The notes beneath the pieces were generated by a model. It did not search any database and was not told where the DNA came from. It worked only from the letters and a program-made list of their open reading frames with translations. This document shows positions 1 to 8,749 of a stretch of 64,000 nt of DNA, one piece after another. Position 1 is the first letter of the stretch. Every line of letters starts with the position of its first letter. Origin of the DNA: Bacillota bacterium (GTDB lineage: Bacteria > Bacillota > Bacilli > Bu12); contig JADBKH010000008.1 of NCBI GenBank assembly GCA_014896485.1, positions 18,903 to 82,902 of the forward strand, given 5' to 3'. A program made the translations under genes and the position numbers.

Positions 1-706
1 TCCAGTGATGGCCGATGCTCCTGAAGAAGTTGCGGAGATGACTAGCGCCGCGCAAGCATTGGTCCTCAACATCGGCACACTCACTTCGTCGACGTTGGCT
101 GCAATGCGTTTGGCCGCTGCTGCTGCCACCACTGCACACATCCCCATCGTTTTAGATCCAGTAGGAGCTGGTGCTACCGTTTTTCGCACCCAAGCCGCAC
201 AGCGTTTGGCCTACGAAGCCCATCCCCAGGTTATTCGCGGCAATGCAGGCGAAATCGCGGCGTTGTGTGACAGAGAGCACCAGACACGTGGCGTCGACAC
301 GGTTGGGGAAGTGTCCCTTTCCAACCGCATCGACCTCGCCCAAGAAGCGGCCCGGCGTCTGCATACGGTCGTCGCCCTAACCGGTGCCACCGACGTGATC
401 ACCGATGCAGACCGCATCCTGCTGGTCGAAAACGGCCATCCATTGCTCACCCGCCTCACGGGCACAGGCTGCATGGCGACAACAGCTGTCGCCTGTTTTT
501 TGGCCACAGGCGCAGAGCCCCTGCTCGCTGCCGCTGCAGCACTGGGCGCTTACGGACTGGCCGCTGAACAGGCCGCTGCGACGGCAACCGGTCCGGGAAG
601 TTTCGCCATCGCACTGCTCGATCGCATCGCGGCACTCGATACACCGGCACTCCGCGCTGGCTTACGCATTCGGGATGCATCGAGTGAGGAAGGCGAGTCG
701 ATATGA
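1..706 (+). CDS. thiM: Hydroxyethylthiazole kinase, 5' end cut by window edge
   Basis: Phosphorylates 4-methyl-5-(2-hydroxyethyl)thiazole with ATP in cytoplasmic thiamine salvage. The reading frame is open to the left edge. The first visible residues PVMADAPEEV match the internal ThiM motif that normally lies about 40 residues in, so the GTG at 5 is not the real start. The glycine-rich nucleotide-binding stretch LTGTGCMATT is present near the middle. The stop overlaps the thiE start by four bases (ATGA at 703), which indicates translational coupling in a thi operon. About 235 of the usual 265-275 residues are visible. Confidence 0.93.
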   Translation, partial: PVMADAPEEVAEMTSAAQALVLNIGTLTSSTLAAMRLAAAAATTAHIPIVLDPVGAGATVFRTQAAQRLAYEAHPQVIRGNAGEIAALCDREHQTRGVDTVGEVSLSNRIDLAQEAARRLHTVVALTGATDVITDADRILLVENGHPLLTRLTGTGCMATTAVACFLATGAEPLLAAAAALGAYGLAAEQAAATATGPGSFAIALLDRIAALDTPALRAGLRIRDASSEEGESI

Positions 707-1377
707 GCCTTCCCAGGGATGAATTGGCTCAGCGACTACGCCTCTATGTGGTGACCGATGCTACGTTGGCACGCGGACGCAGCGATCTGGAGATAGTCGA
801 AGCGGCGATATCCGGGGGAGCAACCGCCATCCAACTGCGTCACAAGACAGCAGAGGATCGCGCACGCTATGAAGAAGCGGTCGCTCTGGCAAGGTATTGT
901 CGCAAACGAGATGTCCTTTTTTTCGTCGATGATCGTGTAGACATCGCCTTGGCATCCGGCGCAGACGGCGTGCATTTGGGCCAAAGCGATCTCCCCCTCC
1001 CTGCTGCCCGGCAAATCGCCGAATCTCGGCTACTCATCGGCATCTCTGCCGAAACGCCCCAACAAGCTCGTCAAGCGGCAGACGGCGCTGCCGATTATAT
1101 CGGCGCAGGGACGGTCTTTCCGACATTGACCAAATCGGACGCAGGTACGCCCATTGGCATCCGTGGATTGGCCGCGATCACCCAAGCCGTCGACCTGCCG
1201 GTGGTCGCGATCGGGGGAATCCAAATCCAAAACATCGCGCAAGTGGTCTCGACCGGTGTCTGTGGCGTCGCAGTCGTCTCTGCGGTCGTGGCTGCTGAAA
1301 AACCAGAAGCAGCAGCACGTGCATTGCGCGATGCATTGGACCGGGCATTGGGAAACCAATTCCCCTCCGACAGGTAA
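703..1377 (+). CDS. thiE: Thiamine phosphate synthase
   Basis: Joins hydroxymethylpyrimidine diphosphate and thiazole phosphate into thiamine monophosphate. The protein has 224 residues, normal for ThiE, and a TIM-barrel pattern: RLYVVTD at the start, AIQLRHK for the pyrophosphate site, FFVDDRVDIALASGADGVHLGQ, then VVAIGGI near the C-terminus. It starts inside the thiM stop, so the two salvage genes are coupled. An inverted repeat (GCGGCAG and CTGCCGC, about 1377-1403) follows the stop, but with no T tract it is at best a weak terminator. Confidence 0.96.
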   Translation: MSLPRDELAQRLRLYVVTDATLARGRSDLEIVEAAISGGATAIQLRHKTAEDRARYEEAVALARYCRKRDVLFFVDDRVDIALASGADGVHLGQSDLPLPAARQIAESRLLIGISAETPQQARQAADGAADYIGAGTVFPTLTKSDAGTPIGIRGLAAITQAVDLPVVAIGGIQIQNIAQVVSTGVCGVAVVSAVVAAEKPEAAARALRDALDRALGNQFPSDR

Positions 1378-1390
1378 GCGGCAGATGCCC

Positions 1391-1419
1391 TTCAACCTGC
1401 CGCACAAAGCAGGTATACT
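1391..1419 (+). promoter_or_regulatory. Candidate sigma-A promoter for the nitroreductase
   Basis: TTCAAC at 1391-1396 and TATACT at 1414-1419 with a 17-base spacer, about 54 bases before the nitroreductase start. The -10 is good and the -35 only fair. Confidence 0.4.
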
Positions 1420-1472
1420 GCAGCAAAACCCCAAGGGTGGTCAGACCCTTTTCAAAAGAGGGATGGGTTGCA

Positions 1473-2084
1473 ATGAACTTTTTTGAACTTGCCGAAAGAC
1501 GACGCTCGATCGGGAAGGTGACAGATCGTCCCGTTCCGCAAGTGCTGATCGAACATTTGCTACATGCAGCCATCCAAGCACCGAATCACCACCTCACCCA
1601 ACCTTGGCGTTTCTTTATCTTGCAGGGCGAAGCCCGAAAACGCTTGGGTACCTGCATGGCCGAAGCAGCTCGGCAACGCGCCGATACTGCCGAAAAAGAG
1701 GAGGCCTACTTTCAACGGGAAGCGGAGAAACCCATGCGCGCACCGCTGTTGATCACCGTCGCCTCGGTCAGTGATCGCGACGATCCGCTCCGCATCCACG
1801 AAGATCAACTTGCTACAGCAGCAGCAGTCGAAAACCTACTGTTGGCCGCAACCGAAGCCGGACTGGCTGCCCAGTGGCGCACCGGCAAACCTGCTTACGA
1901 CGATCACGTCAAAGCTTTCTTTGGATTGCGCCCCCAGGACAGCATCATCGCCTTCCTCTATATTGGCTACGCTGCAATCGACCCACCGCCCAGAGAACGC
2001 ATTCCTTGGCAGGCCGTTTCGTTTCTCCCAGACAGCACCAATGGCTGGCAGCCGCTCCAGCCACCCCATACCCCCACCTCGTAA
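1473..2084 (+). CDS. Nitroreductase-family flavoprotein
   Basis: Predicted FMN-dependent NAD(P)H oxidoreductase of the nitroreductase fold, about 203 residues. The N-terminal ERRRSIG is the usual FMN phosphate-binding start, and APNHHLTQPWRF is the second FMN motif; the LLAATEAGLAAQW segment is also typical. I chose ATG 1473 over the upstream GTG at 1437 because the family motif begins directly there and a purine-rich RBS (AAAGAGGGA) sits in front. The substrate cannot be told from sequence; the overall look is YdjA-like. The adjacent thi genes give no firm functional link. Confidence 0.85.
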   Translation: MNFFELAERRRSIGKVTDRPVPQVLIEHLLHAAIQAPNHHLTQPWRFFILQGEARKRLGTCMAEAARQRADTAEKEEAYFQREAEKPMRAPLLITVASVSDRDDPLRIHEDQLATAAAVENLLLAATEAGLAAQWRTGKPAYDDHVKAFFGLRPQDSIIAFLYIGYAAIDPPPRERIPWQAVSFLPDSTNGWQPLQPPHTPTS

Positions 2085-2204
2085 GGAAGCAGAACGCTTT
2101 TCTCCGACGGATGCTCCACTTCCTTTTTCGGACGCTTTGGAGAGATTTAGCCAAGAGGACATCGAGATAAAAATCCTTGTCCTCTATGCTTGTCCACATC
2201 GAAG

Positions 2205-2287
2205 TTAAAAATCATTTTTTATGTATTGATCTCATTATGATGTTGATATAACATACTTAAAACTGCCCCCAAAGGAGGAGAACGACT
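2205..2287 (+). promoter_or_regulatory. AT-rich promoter region with small palindrome before an MFS gene
   Basis: This stretch is clearly more AT-rich than its surroundings. It holds a perfect palindrome, ATGTT-GATAT-AACAT at 2240-2254, which could be an operator, and ends in a strong RBS (AAAGGAGGAG, about 2271-2280). Possible core elements (TTGATC and TATAAC) have a short 15-base spacer, so the exact promoter is uncertain. Confidence 0.35.
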
Positions 2288-3673
2288 ATGTCTGCATCGA
2301 CAGCCACACAGACAGGAACCATTGCCGCTCGTATCGACCGCTTGCCCCTAACCTGGGTCCAGTACTCGCTGGCGCTGATCACCCAAGCGTGTTATGGGAT
2401 GATCATCGGAACAGATGCTGTCGTCGCAAGGCTTTATCCATTTGTCTGGGAACCCGCCGGCGTGATCACAGCGGGGCAATTTTCCATCCTTCTCGCTGCC
2501 AACACAGGCTTGGGGATCCTCATTGGTGAATACTTGCTCGGTTTCTTCTCCGATCGCTTCGGCCGTAAGCCAACCCTCATCCTTTCTGCTATCCTAACCG
2601 GCATTTTCCTGTGGCCCATTGCCTTGACGACCAACTTTTCCCTCTTGCTTCTCTTTAATATCCTGTACGCCATTGGAATGGGTGGGGTACTCTCTGCCAA
2701 CTCGACGTACATGCATGAGATCTCCCCACCACGTGAACGTGGAAAAGTTTCCCAGCGCACCCAGACACTTGCCGCTTTTCTGCTTGGGGCCGTAGGTACA
2801 GTGCCTGCCATCTTTTGGGTACCCGATCACTATCAATGGTATGTTTTCCTTTTGGCAGCACTACCCGTCGTCACGTTGATCCCTTTGGTGGCTTTTTGGC
2901 TTCCGGAGTCGCCACGCTGGCTGGAAGCCAAGGGGCGCCTATCGGAAGCAGATGCCGTCGTCAGCAAGTGGGAAGAGCGAATCCGCCAACGTGGGTTTGA
3001 ACTGCCTCAGCCAGAATCCGAACGACATACCGTCATTACTTCCGAAAAAGTACCAGTGAAAGAGATCTTTACCGGCAAATACGGCCGCCGGACCGTGATC
3101 TTGTTGATCTGTTGGATTTTTGGATATGCCGGCATTGTCTACGGAACAGCGGGATTTGTCCCAAGTTACTTGGCTGCCCGGGGGTTTGACCCACAGACGA
3201 CCTTCATCGTTCAGTTCATCGGTTCTGTTTTCGGTGGAGCGTTGGGCATGTTCGTCAGTTCCCTGTTTGGAGAGCGCATCGAACGGCGGGCATTGGTCAT
3301 GGGCGCGGGGATTCTTTTTGCCCTGATGACCTTGGCTCTCTATGTCGTACCGGGAACCATCGGCGTCTCGGTTTTGGTTATCCTTTCCAATGCGCCGGTC
3401 ATTCTGTGGCTCTTCAACATGTACAATTACACGGCAAATGCCTACCCAACACGGTTGCGCTCGGTAGGTACCGGGTGGACCGATGGCATCGGCCATCTGG
3501 GATCCATCGCCGGTCCTCTGATCGCAGGCTACTTCTTTGCAACGACCGCTTCTGCGGGACACATCGGATGGCTGCTGTGGATCGCCTTACCCGGTGCCCT
3601 GTTGCCCGGGCTGCTGCTCGGGTTTGCCGGCATCCGGCAGCGCAACGCCATTCTCGAAGAGATATCGACGTAG
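2288..3673 (+). CDS. MFS transporter, sugar-porter-like
   Basis: Twelve-helix secondary transporter of 461 residues in the cytoplasmic membrane. The signature DRFGRKP follows helix 2 (about residue 97), and PESPRWLEAKGR lies between the two halves (about 206-217), a hallmark of the sugar-porter and aromatic-acid/metabolite:H+ symporter branch. The start is set by an excellent AAAGGAGGAG eight bases upstream. The gene stands alone after an AT-rich promoter region and converges on a TauE-type exporter. The substrate is unknown; sugars, aromatic acids and short organic acids are all possible. Confidence 0.85.
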   Translation: MSASTATQTGTIAARIDRLPLTWVQYSLALITQACYGMIIGTDAVVARLYPFVWEPAGVITAGQFSILLAANTGLGILIGEYLLGFFSDRFGRKPTLILSAILTGIFLWPIALTTNFSLLLLFNILYAIGMGGVLSANSTYMHEISPPRERGKVSQRTQTLAAFLLGAVGTVPAIFWVPDHYQWYVFLLAALPVVTLIPLVAFWLPESPRWLEAKGRLSEADAVVSKWEERIRQRGFELPQPESERHTVITSEKVPVKEIFTGKYGRRTVILLICWIFGYAGIVYGTAGFVPSYLAARGFDPQTTFIVQFIGSVFGGALGMFVSSLFGERIERRALVMGAGILFALMTLALYVVPGTIGVSVLVILSNAPVILWLFNMYNYTANAYPTRLRSVGTGWTDGIGHLGSIAGPLIAGYFFATTASAGHIGWLLWIALPGALLPGLLLGFAGIRQRNAILEEIST

Positions 3674-3689
3674 CAGCTTCGCTTTGCTT

Positions 3690-4547
3690 TTACGGGATGA
3701 ATTCGCGAATGCCCAAGGCCATCAAAAGGCCAGCAAAAATCCAGGTAATCCACGCACCGGAAAGGCGTGTCGAAAGGGCAGCACCCAGTTGTGCGCCACC
3801 GATCATGCCAATGCCGAGCGGAATCGCTGTCCGCCAGACGACATGACCGAGTGCCAGATGCGTACCCAGCCCAAAAAAACTGTTAATCGCGAGGATAAAT
3901 GTCGAAGTGGCTGTGGCAAAATGCATTGGGAGCCCCACCAAGCCCGCCAGTACCGGCACATTGATCACACCACCGCCGATTCCAAAGAGGCTGGAGATAA
4001 AGCCGATACCCAATCCGATCACCATGGGCCAGCGCAAATCGTAGGAGAACCAATGCGTCGTCCCTTGAAAGGCAACGGTATGACCCACCTGAAACCAGTG
4101 CGTAGGCGGCGTATGTTCTTTGTCCGCTCCGGAGGCAGCGGGAGGATGCCGTTGACGCCAGACCATGTAGACAGCGATACTTAGCTGCAAAATACCAAAA
4201 AGGATCGCAAAAAGGTGTGCGTCGACCCTGCGGACGATAAAAGCACCTACAACCGAGCCGGGCAACGTGGCAATGGCCATCAAAAGCCCGGCTTTGACCT
4301 CCACACGATGCTGGCGCAGATAGGTGACACTGCCAGAGAGGCCGTTGAGAAAGACGGCAAACAGCGAGGTTCCCGCTGCCTGCATCGGGGTAAAATGGTA
4401 TACCCACATGAGCACGGGTACGACCAAAAACGCTCCGCCAACGCCCACCAGCGTCCCTAAAAATCCCGAAAATACGCCCAATAAGAATGAGACCAGTGTC
4501 CAAAGTGTGACCGCCGGAAATGCCCCCTTCTCTCTGCTGGCGGACAA
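3690..4547 (-). CDS. TauE/SafE-family anion permease
   Basis: Integral membrane protein of up to 285 residues, resembling the sulfite exporter TauE/SafE family, which moves sulfite, sulfonates or other organosulfur anions. Two repeats carry the family's glycine-rich helix starts (GFLGTLVGVGGAFLVVP near 30-45 and SSLFGIGGGVINVPVL near 190-205). The start is uncertain: TTG 4547 has no good RBS, and the real start may lie a few codons inside the AGAGAAGGGGG stretch. The gene is divergent from the next MFS gene and convergent with the preceding one. There are no sulfur-metabolism neighbours to narrow the substrate. Confidence 0.85.
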   Translation of the reverse strand: MSASREKGAFPAVTLWTLVSFLLGVFSGFLGTLVGVGGAFLVVPVLMWVYHFTPMQAAGTSLFAVFLNGLSGSVTYLRQHRVEVKAGLLMAIATLPGSVVGAFIVRRVDAHLFAILFGILQLSIAVYMVWRQRHPPAASGADKEHTPPTHWFQVGHTVAFQGTTHWFSYDLRWPMVIGLGIGFISSLFGIGGGVINVPVLAGLVGLPMHFATATSTFILAINSFFGLGTHLALGHVVWRTAIPLGIGMIGGAQLGAALSTRLSGAWITWIFAGLLMALGIREFIP

Positions 4548-4683
4548 GATAGCCGTTTTAGTCTATCAACGCAGGGAAAGGTACGCAAGGAGAGGCTACA
4601 ACACCCTTCTCAATGCGGTGCTACAATGGAAAGACGAATGGACACAAAACGGTTTTGCAGGTAAAGGAGATGACGGCGCTTCC

Positions 4684-5934
4684 ATGGAAACGTGGCAGCG
4701 AAATCTATACGCCATGGTGATTGTGCAGTTTGTTATGTCGATCGCCTTTTCGACGATGACTCCTTTCTTACCGTTTTTCGTCCAACAGCTCGGTGTCCCC
4801 CATGGCAGCAGTGTCGAAGTCTGGTCTGGTCTTATTTTCTCGGCCAATTTTTTGATGGCAGCGATTCTTTCCCCCTATTGGGGCTACCTTTCCGATCGCC
4901 TGGGCCGCAAGCCCATGGTGCTGCGTTCGACCCTTGCCGTCGCAGTCTTTACGGCGGCGATGGGGTTCTCGCAAAACGTCTACGAATTGTTGGCGGCCCG
5001 CGCGATAATGGGCGCGCTTTCGGGCTTTTCTGCAGCCGCCACCACCCTCGTCGCCACACAAGCACCCCGGGAACGCGTCGGATACTCCTTAGGTTTGTTA
5101 CAGACCGGTCAAGTGAGTGGGGCAGTCTTTGGCCCTTTGCTGGGGGGCTTGCTCTCTGACTGGCTGGGAAGCTATCGGTATGTCTTTTGGGTAACCGGTC
5201 TCCTTGCATTCGTCGCCACACTTCTGGTGGTGTTCATGGTACAAGAGCACTTTGTCCCCGCACGGGAGGCTTCCAAACGTCCCTCACTGTTCCGCTCCTT
5301 TGCTACTGTCGCTAGAGAACGCCAGCTTCTGCCCATGTTTGTCGTGCTGTTTATGGGGCAACTCGGCATCATGTCGATCGCACCGGTATTAACGCTGTAC
5401 ACCGCGTCGTTGCTTGGAGAGAACCATCCCCACCTTGGCCTGTTGGCCGGCTCTGCGCAAGCCGTCACTGGAATCGCCAATGCGATCGCTTCACCGCTGA
5501 TCGGGCGTCAATCCGACCGCATCGGCCAAAAGCGTGTGCTCATTGCCGCCTTGATTGGGGCGGCCTGTTTTTTGGCGCCTCAAGGGCTGGTGGGCAGTTA
5601 CCCGATCTTTCTGGGGCTGCGTTTTGGCCTGGGTCTCATGCTGGGCGGCCTGCTTCCCTCGGCAAACGCACTGGTCTCCAAACTGGCACCCCCTTCCATG
5701 CGCGGTCAAGCCTTCGGCTTAACCGCGTCGACAACCTTTTTGGGCAATTTCGGCGGCCCTCTGTTGGGCGGATTCGTCTCAAGTGCCTATGGTATTCCGA
5801 CCATGTTTCTGGTGACTGCCTTCTTGTTGTTCGCCAACGCCTGTTGGGTCTTGCTTGCCGTGCCCAGGTTGGCACCCTCCCCTGCCAGGGCAACATCCCC
5901 CCTTACGCAGCAGGGCAAACACCTGCCTCAGTGA
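4684..5934 (+). CDS. MFS transporter, DHA1-type multidrug exporter
   Basis: Twelve-helix MFS protein of 416 residues. GYLSDRLGRKP is at about 80-90, and the antiporter-type motif GQVSGAVFGPLLGG in helix 5 suggests drug:H+ antiport; the second half repeats the pattern (SPLIGRQSDRIGQKR). ATG 4684 is chosen because the conserved N-terminus begins there and AAAGGAG lies 14 bases upstream, a slightly long spacing. An open frame upstream runs antisense to the TauE gene and is not counted. It is followed 35 bases later by a threonine dehydratase. The substrate is unknown. Confidence 0.85.
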   Translation: METWQRNLYAMVIVQFVMSIAFSTMTPFLPFFVQQLGVPHGSSVEVWSGLIFSANFLMAAILSPYWGYLSDRLGRKPMVLRSTLAVAVFTAAMGFSQNVYELLAARAIMGALSGFSAAATTLVATQAPRERVGYSLGLLQTGQVSGAVFGPLLGGLLSDWLGSYRYVFWVTGLLAFVATLLVVFMVQEHFVPAREASKRPSLFRSFATVARERQLLPMFVVLFMGQLGIMSIAPVLTLYTASLLGENHPHLGLLAGSAQAVTGIANAIASPLIGRQSDRIGQKRVLIAALIGAACFLAPQGLVGSYPIFLGLRFGLGLMLGGLLPSANALVSKLAPPSMRGQAFGLTASTTFLGNFGGPLLGGFVSSAYGIPTMFLVTAFLLFANACWVLLAVPRLAPSPARATSPLTQQGKHLPQ

Positions 5935-5969
5935 GTGCACCGAAGATTTCAAGGTCAGGAGGCCTACCG

Positions 5970-7214
5970 ATGGATGCACACATCGCCACACTCACCCGCT
6001 TGATCGAAAAGGCGCGCGAGACAATTACACCTTTTGTCCACCGCACGCCGATGGAACACTCCACCACGCTCTCGACACTCAGCGGGGCCGAGGTCTTCTT
6101 GAAACTCGAAAACCTGCAGAAAACCGGCTCTTTCAAAATTCGCGGCGCAACCTATGCGCTGGCCCGCTTGAGGCAGAAGGGATTTCGTGGAGGCGTGGTC
6201 GCTGCCTCAGCAGGTAATCACGCTCAAGGCGTAGCCTACGCAGCCTCCCAATTCGGCTTTCCAGCAACCATCGTCATGCCCGTCCATGCTTCTTTGGCCA
6301 AAGTGGAAGCAACCAAGGGATACGGTGCTGCCGTCGAGCTGGTCGGTCAGGATTTTGGGGAAGCCTACACATATGCTCAGGCGCTGGCTGCTAAAAACAC
6401 AATGCGTTTTATCCCTGCCTTCGACGATCTGGCCGTGATCGCAGGGCAAGGTACCGTTGGCTTGGAGATCGTCGAGCAGCTGCCTGACGTCGACGCCATT
6501 GTCGTTGCGACAGGAGGGGGTGGCCTGATCGCAGGCATCACCGCTGCCGTCAAAGCGCAGCGCCCAGAAGTCGCCGTCTACGGAGTGCAGGCGCAAGACG
6601 CCGATGCCATGGTACGCTCTTATCAAACCGGACACCTTACAACAGGGGGAGTCGCCACCATCGCCGACGGTATCGCCGTCGGTCAGCCCGGCCGGCTTCC
6701 TTTTGCTGTGATCCGTCACCACGTCGACGGCTTGGTGACCGTCACGGATGAACAGATCGCTACAGCCATGCTGCTTTTACTGGAACGTTCCAAACAAGTG
6801 GTCGAAGCAGCCGGTGCGGCTCCGTTGGCTGCATTGTTGGGTGGGGAATTGCCCCTGAAAGGAAAACGCGTGGCGCTTGTCCTTTCCGGTGGAAACGTGG
6901 ATGTCGTCTTCCTCCAACACGTGTTGGAATATGCCTTACAGGCTGAAGGGCGCTACTGGCGTACGCAAGTGATCCTCACCGATCGACCTGGCAGCCTCGC
7001 CACCTTGCTCATGCTGGTGGCTTCGACCGGTGCCAACTTACTCTCGATCGAGCACCACCGCGAAGGTCGGCGATCGGCCGTCTCACGCATCGAAGTTGAA
7101 CTGGCACTCGAAACCTCCGGCTCAGCGCACATCGCACAACTGAAGCAGTTGTTGCAGCAGGAAGGCTATACGCTCAGCGAGACTGAATCGTCTAACGCAG
7201 CGCCCCATCGGTAA
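5970..7214 (+). CDS. Threonine dehydratase with C-terminal ACT domain
   Basis: PLP enzyme that deaminates threonine (and serine) to 2-oxobutyrate and ammonia. Residues 1-320 are the fold-II PLP domain: the lysine lies in KTGSFKIRGA (about residue 51), SAGNHAQGVA binds substrate, GGGGLIAG holds the PLP phosphate, and VLSGGN closes the domain. Residues 325-405 form one ACT domain (VILTDRPGSLATLL). The 414-residue length with one ACT domain matches the TdcB/YbgE-like short form rather than long two-ACT IlvA, so I leave the symbol blank. The start has the RBS CAGGAGG. The 3' end overlaps the convergent cytochrome gene by 23 bases. Confidence 0.92.
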   Translation: MDAHIATLTRLIEKARETITPFVHRTPMEHSTTLSTLSGAEVFLKLENLQKTGSFKIRGATYALARLRQKGFRGGVVAASAGNHAQGVAYAASQFGFPATIVMPVHASLAKVEATKGYGAAVELVGQDFGEAYTYAQALAAKNTMRFIPAFDDLAVIAGQGTVGLEIVEQLPDVDAIVVATGGGGLIAGITAAVKAQRPEVAVYGVQAQDADAMVRSYQTGHLTTGGVATIADGIAVGQPGRLPFAVIRHHVDGLVTVTDEQIATAMLLLLERSKQVVEAAGAAPLAALLGGELPLKGKRVALVLSGGNVDVVFLQHVLEYALQAEGRYWRTQVILTDRPGSLATLLMLVASTGANLLSIEHHREGRRSAVSRIEVELALETSGSAHIAQLKQLLQQEGYTLSETESSNAAPHR

Positions 7215-7560
7215 CCCACTGTCGAATCAGGGCGGCTTCTTGCGCGGTCAACCTTTCGTTCATCGAACCTCCCGGCTGGGTTTTTAAGACCAGCCAGGAT
7301 TCTGCATCACCTGGCGAGACGAAACGCAGCACTTCTTCATAACTGGTCAAAGGTGCCTGCGCCTCTATGCCGTTGGGACCGTGGCACATCATACAACGCT
7401 GGGCGAAGATAGGCGCAACCTGCTCGTAGTGCACTTTTGGGGCAGGTGGGGGAGCTTGCTGCGGTGGTTTTTGCGGATGTGCCGCCGATCCGCACCCTGT
7501 CAATCCCAGGAATGTGCCGATCAGCAAGATGCCCACCCATCTTTTTCTCTTGATGCGCAT
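7192..7560 (-). CDS. Membrane-anchored class I cytochrome c-like lipoprotein
   Basis: Small exported haem protein of 122 residues. A basic start (MRIKRKR) and hydrophobic segment end in the lipobox LTGC, predicting a lipid-anchored protein on the outer face of the membrane. After a proline-rich linker comes the haem-binding motif CMMCH, with a candidate distal methionine in PGGSMNERLT. Spacing and motif order resemble Bacillus cytochrome c-550/551 lipoproteins, which shuttle electrons to terminal oxidases. No oxidase gene is adjacent. I place the start at 7560 because the signal peptide begins there. Its 3' end overlaps the dehydratase gene. Confidence 0.85.
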   Translation of the reverse strand: MRIKRKRWVGILLIGTFLGLTGCGSAAHPQKPPQQAPPPAPKVHYEQVAPIFAQRCMMCHGPNGIEAQAPLTSYEEVLRFVSPGDAESWLVLKTQPGGSMNERLTAQEAALIRQWVTDGALR

Positions 7561-7625
7561 GGCCTCTGCCTCCGCTTTTGGTCTATGCGCTCGTCCACCC
7601 GCATAGACCACTGCGGCTTGCAGTG

Positions 7626-8648
7626 TTATTGCAATGCTTCTGGCAGAGGACGAAGGGCTTCAACGAGCCGTTGCATATCTTCGGGCAAAGGTGCTTCAAA
7701 GCGCAAACGTTCTTGGGTTTGGGGGTGGATAAAGCCCAAAACAGCAGAATGCAGCGCTTGTCGGTCGATGAGGGAACTCGGCTGTCCGTAGACGCGATCG
7801 CCGATCAATGGATGGCCAATCGCAGCGAAATGAACCCGGATCTGATGGGTGCGCCCGGTCAACGGTTGTACCTCCACCACTGTCGCTTCTTCCAGCCGCT
7901 CCCGAACCTTCCAACGGGTCACCGCTGGCACGCCTTCTTGCATGCTGACACGGCGGCGTGTAGGCAACGCTTCCTGCCGCCCAATGGGCAGATCGATCTC
8001 TCCCTCTTCTTCTTCCAAGTGGCCCGAGACGATCGCCAAATAGCGGCGTTCCATCTCATGGCGATCAACTTGCGGTGCCAAGCGCTCGTGTGCATACCGG
8101 CTGTTGGCAAACAGGATCAAGCCAGACGTCTGCCGATCGATGCGGTGCATGGGATGAACGGCACGGACCAACCCTTGCTGGGCCCACCAGCCTGCTACCG
8201 CATTGGCCAGCGTGCCACTCTGATAACGCCCGGTCGGATGTACCACGAGGGTGGGGGGCTTGTTGACGACCAAGTAGTCCCGATCAGCGAAGACCACATC
8301 GATGGGAATCGATTCGGGACGGATGCCCGTCGGCTTTTCTGCCGCCAACAGGTAGATATCGAGCAGATCACCCCGGTGGAGGTGGGCGATCAGCCGTACG
8401 GGAATCCCGTTGCGCCACACCCCACCGGTCTGGCGATATTTGGTCAACAATCGCTCGGAAAAGCCGAGCTTTTTGCGCATGACCTCTTCAACGGTCCAAT
8501 CGTTCAGCGCCTGCCCAATCTTTAGCCGGAGTACCTCATCCCGTCCCCCGGGAGGAATCTCGAAATCCGGTGCAGGCTGGTTTTCGGCGAATGCTCGTCC
8601 ACGTCCGGGTTGATGGGGGCGATGAGAAACTTTGGAATGCGTGATCAA
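7626..8648 (-). CDS. RluA-family 23S rRNA/tRNA pseudouridine synthase
   Basis: Isomerises specific uridines in structured RNA to pseudouridine. The 340-residue protein has an N-terminal S4-like region (about 40-110) and a catalytic domain with VVNKPPTLVVHPT and the active-site motif HRIDRQTSGL, whose aspartate is the nucleophile. QPLTGRTHQIRVHFAAIGHPLIGD near the C-terminus is the RluA/RluC/RluD signature. The start is TTG 8648 behind AGGGAG. The RluD-like layout is clear, but the target uridine cannot be read from sequence. The first 35 residues are low-complexity and may be dispensable. Confidence 0.93.
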   Translation of the reverse strand: MITHSKVSHRPHQPGRGRAFAENQPAPDFEIPPGGRDEVLRLKIGQALNDWTVEEVMRKKLGFSERLLTKYRQTGGVWRNGIPVRLIAHLHRGDLLDIYLLAAEKPTGIRPESIPIDVVFADRDYLVVNKPPTLVVHPTGRYQSGTLANAVAGWWAQQGLVRAVHPMHRIDRQTSGLILFANSRYAHERLAPQVDRHEMERRYLAIVSGHLEEEEGEIDLPIGRQEALPTRRRVSMQEGVPAVTRWKVRERLEEATVVEVQPLTGRTHQIRVHFAAIGHPLIGDRVYGQPSSLIDRQALHSAVLGFIHPQTQERLRFEAPLPEDMQRLVEALRPLPEALQ

Positions 8649-8749
8649 TCCACTCCCTGTCCTGATTTTGACGCAACTATTCTCTGCAACAGATTGGCGC
8701 GGACCCCCTGCTTTTGTCTATACTTCAGAAGAAGCAAGGAGGCAGAAGT

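Noticed and set aside
1377..1403. Inverted repeat after thiE as a terminator
   Set aside because: Seven-bp stem with a 12-base loop and no T tract; not convincing.
2939..3562. 207-residue leftward ORF opposite the first MFS transporter
   Set aside because: Polar, low-plausibility shadow of a clear membrane protein gene; no RBS.
4324..4683. 120-codon N-terminal extension of the MFS gene
   Set aside because: It is antisense to the TauE gene and contains no transmembrane pattern.
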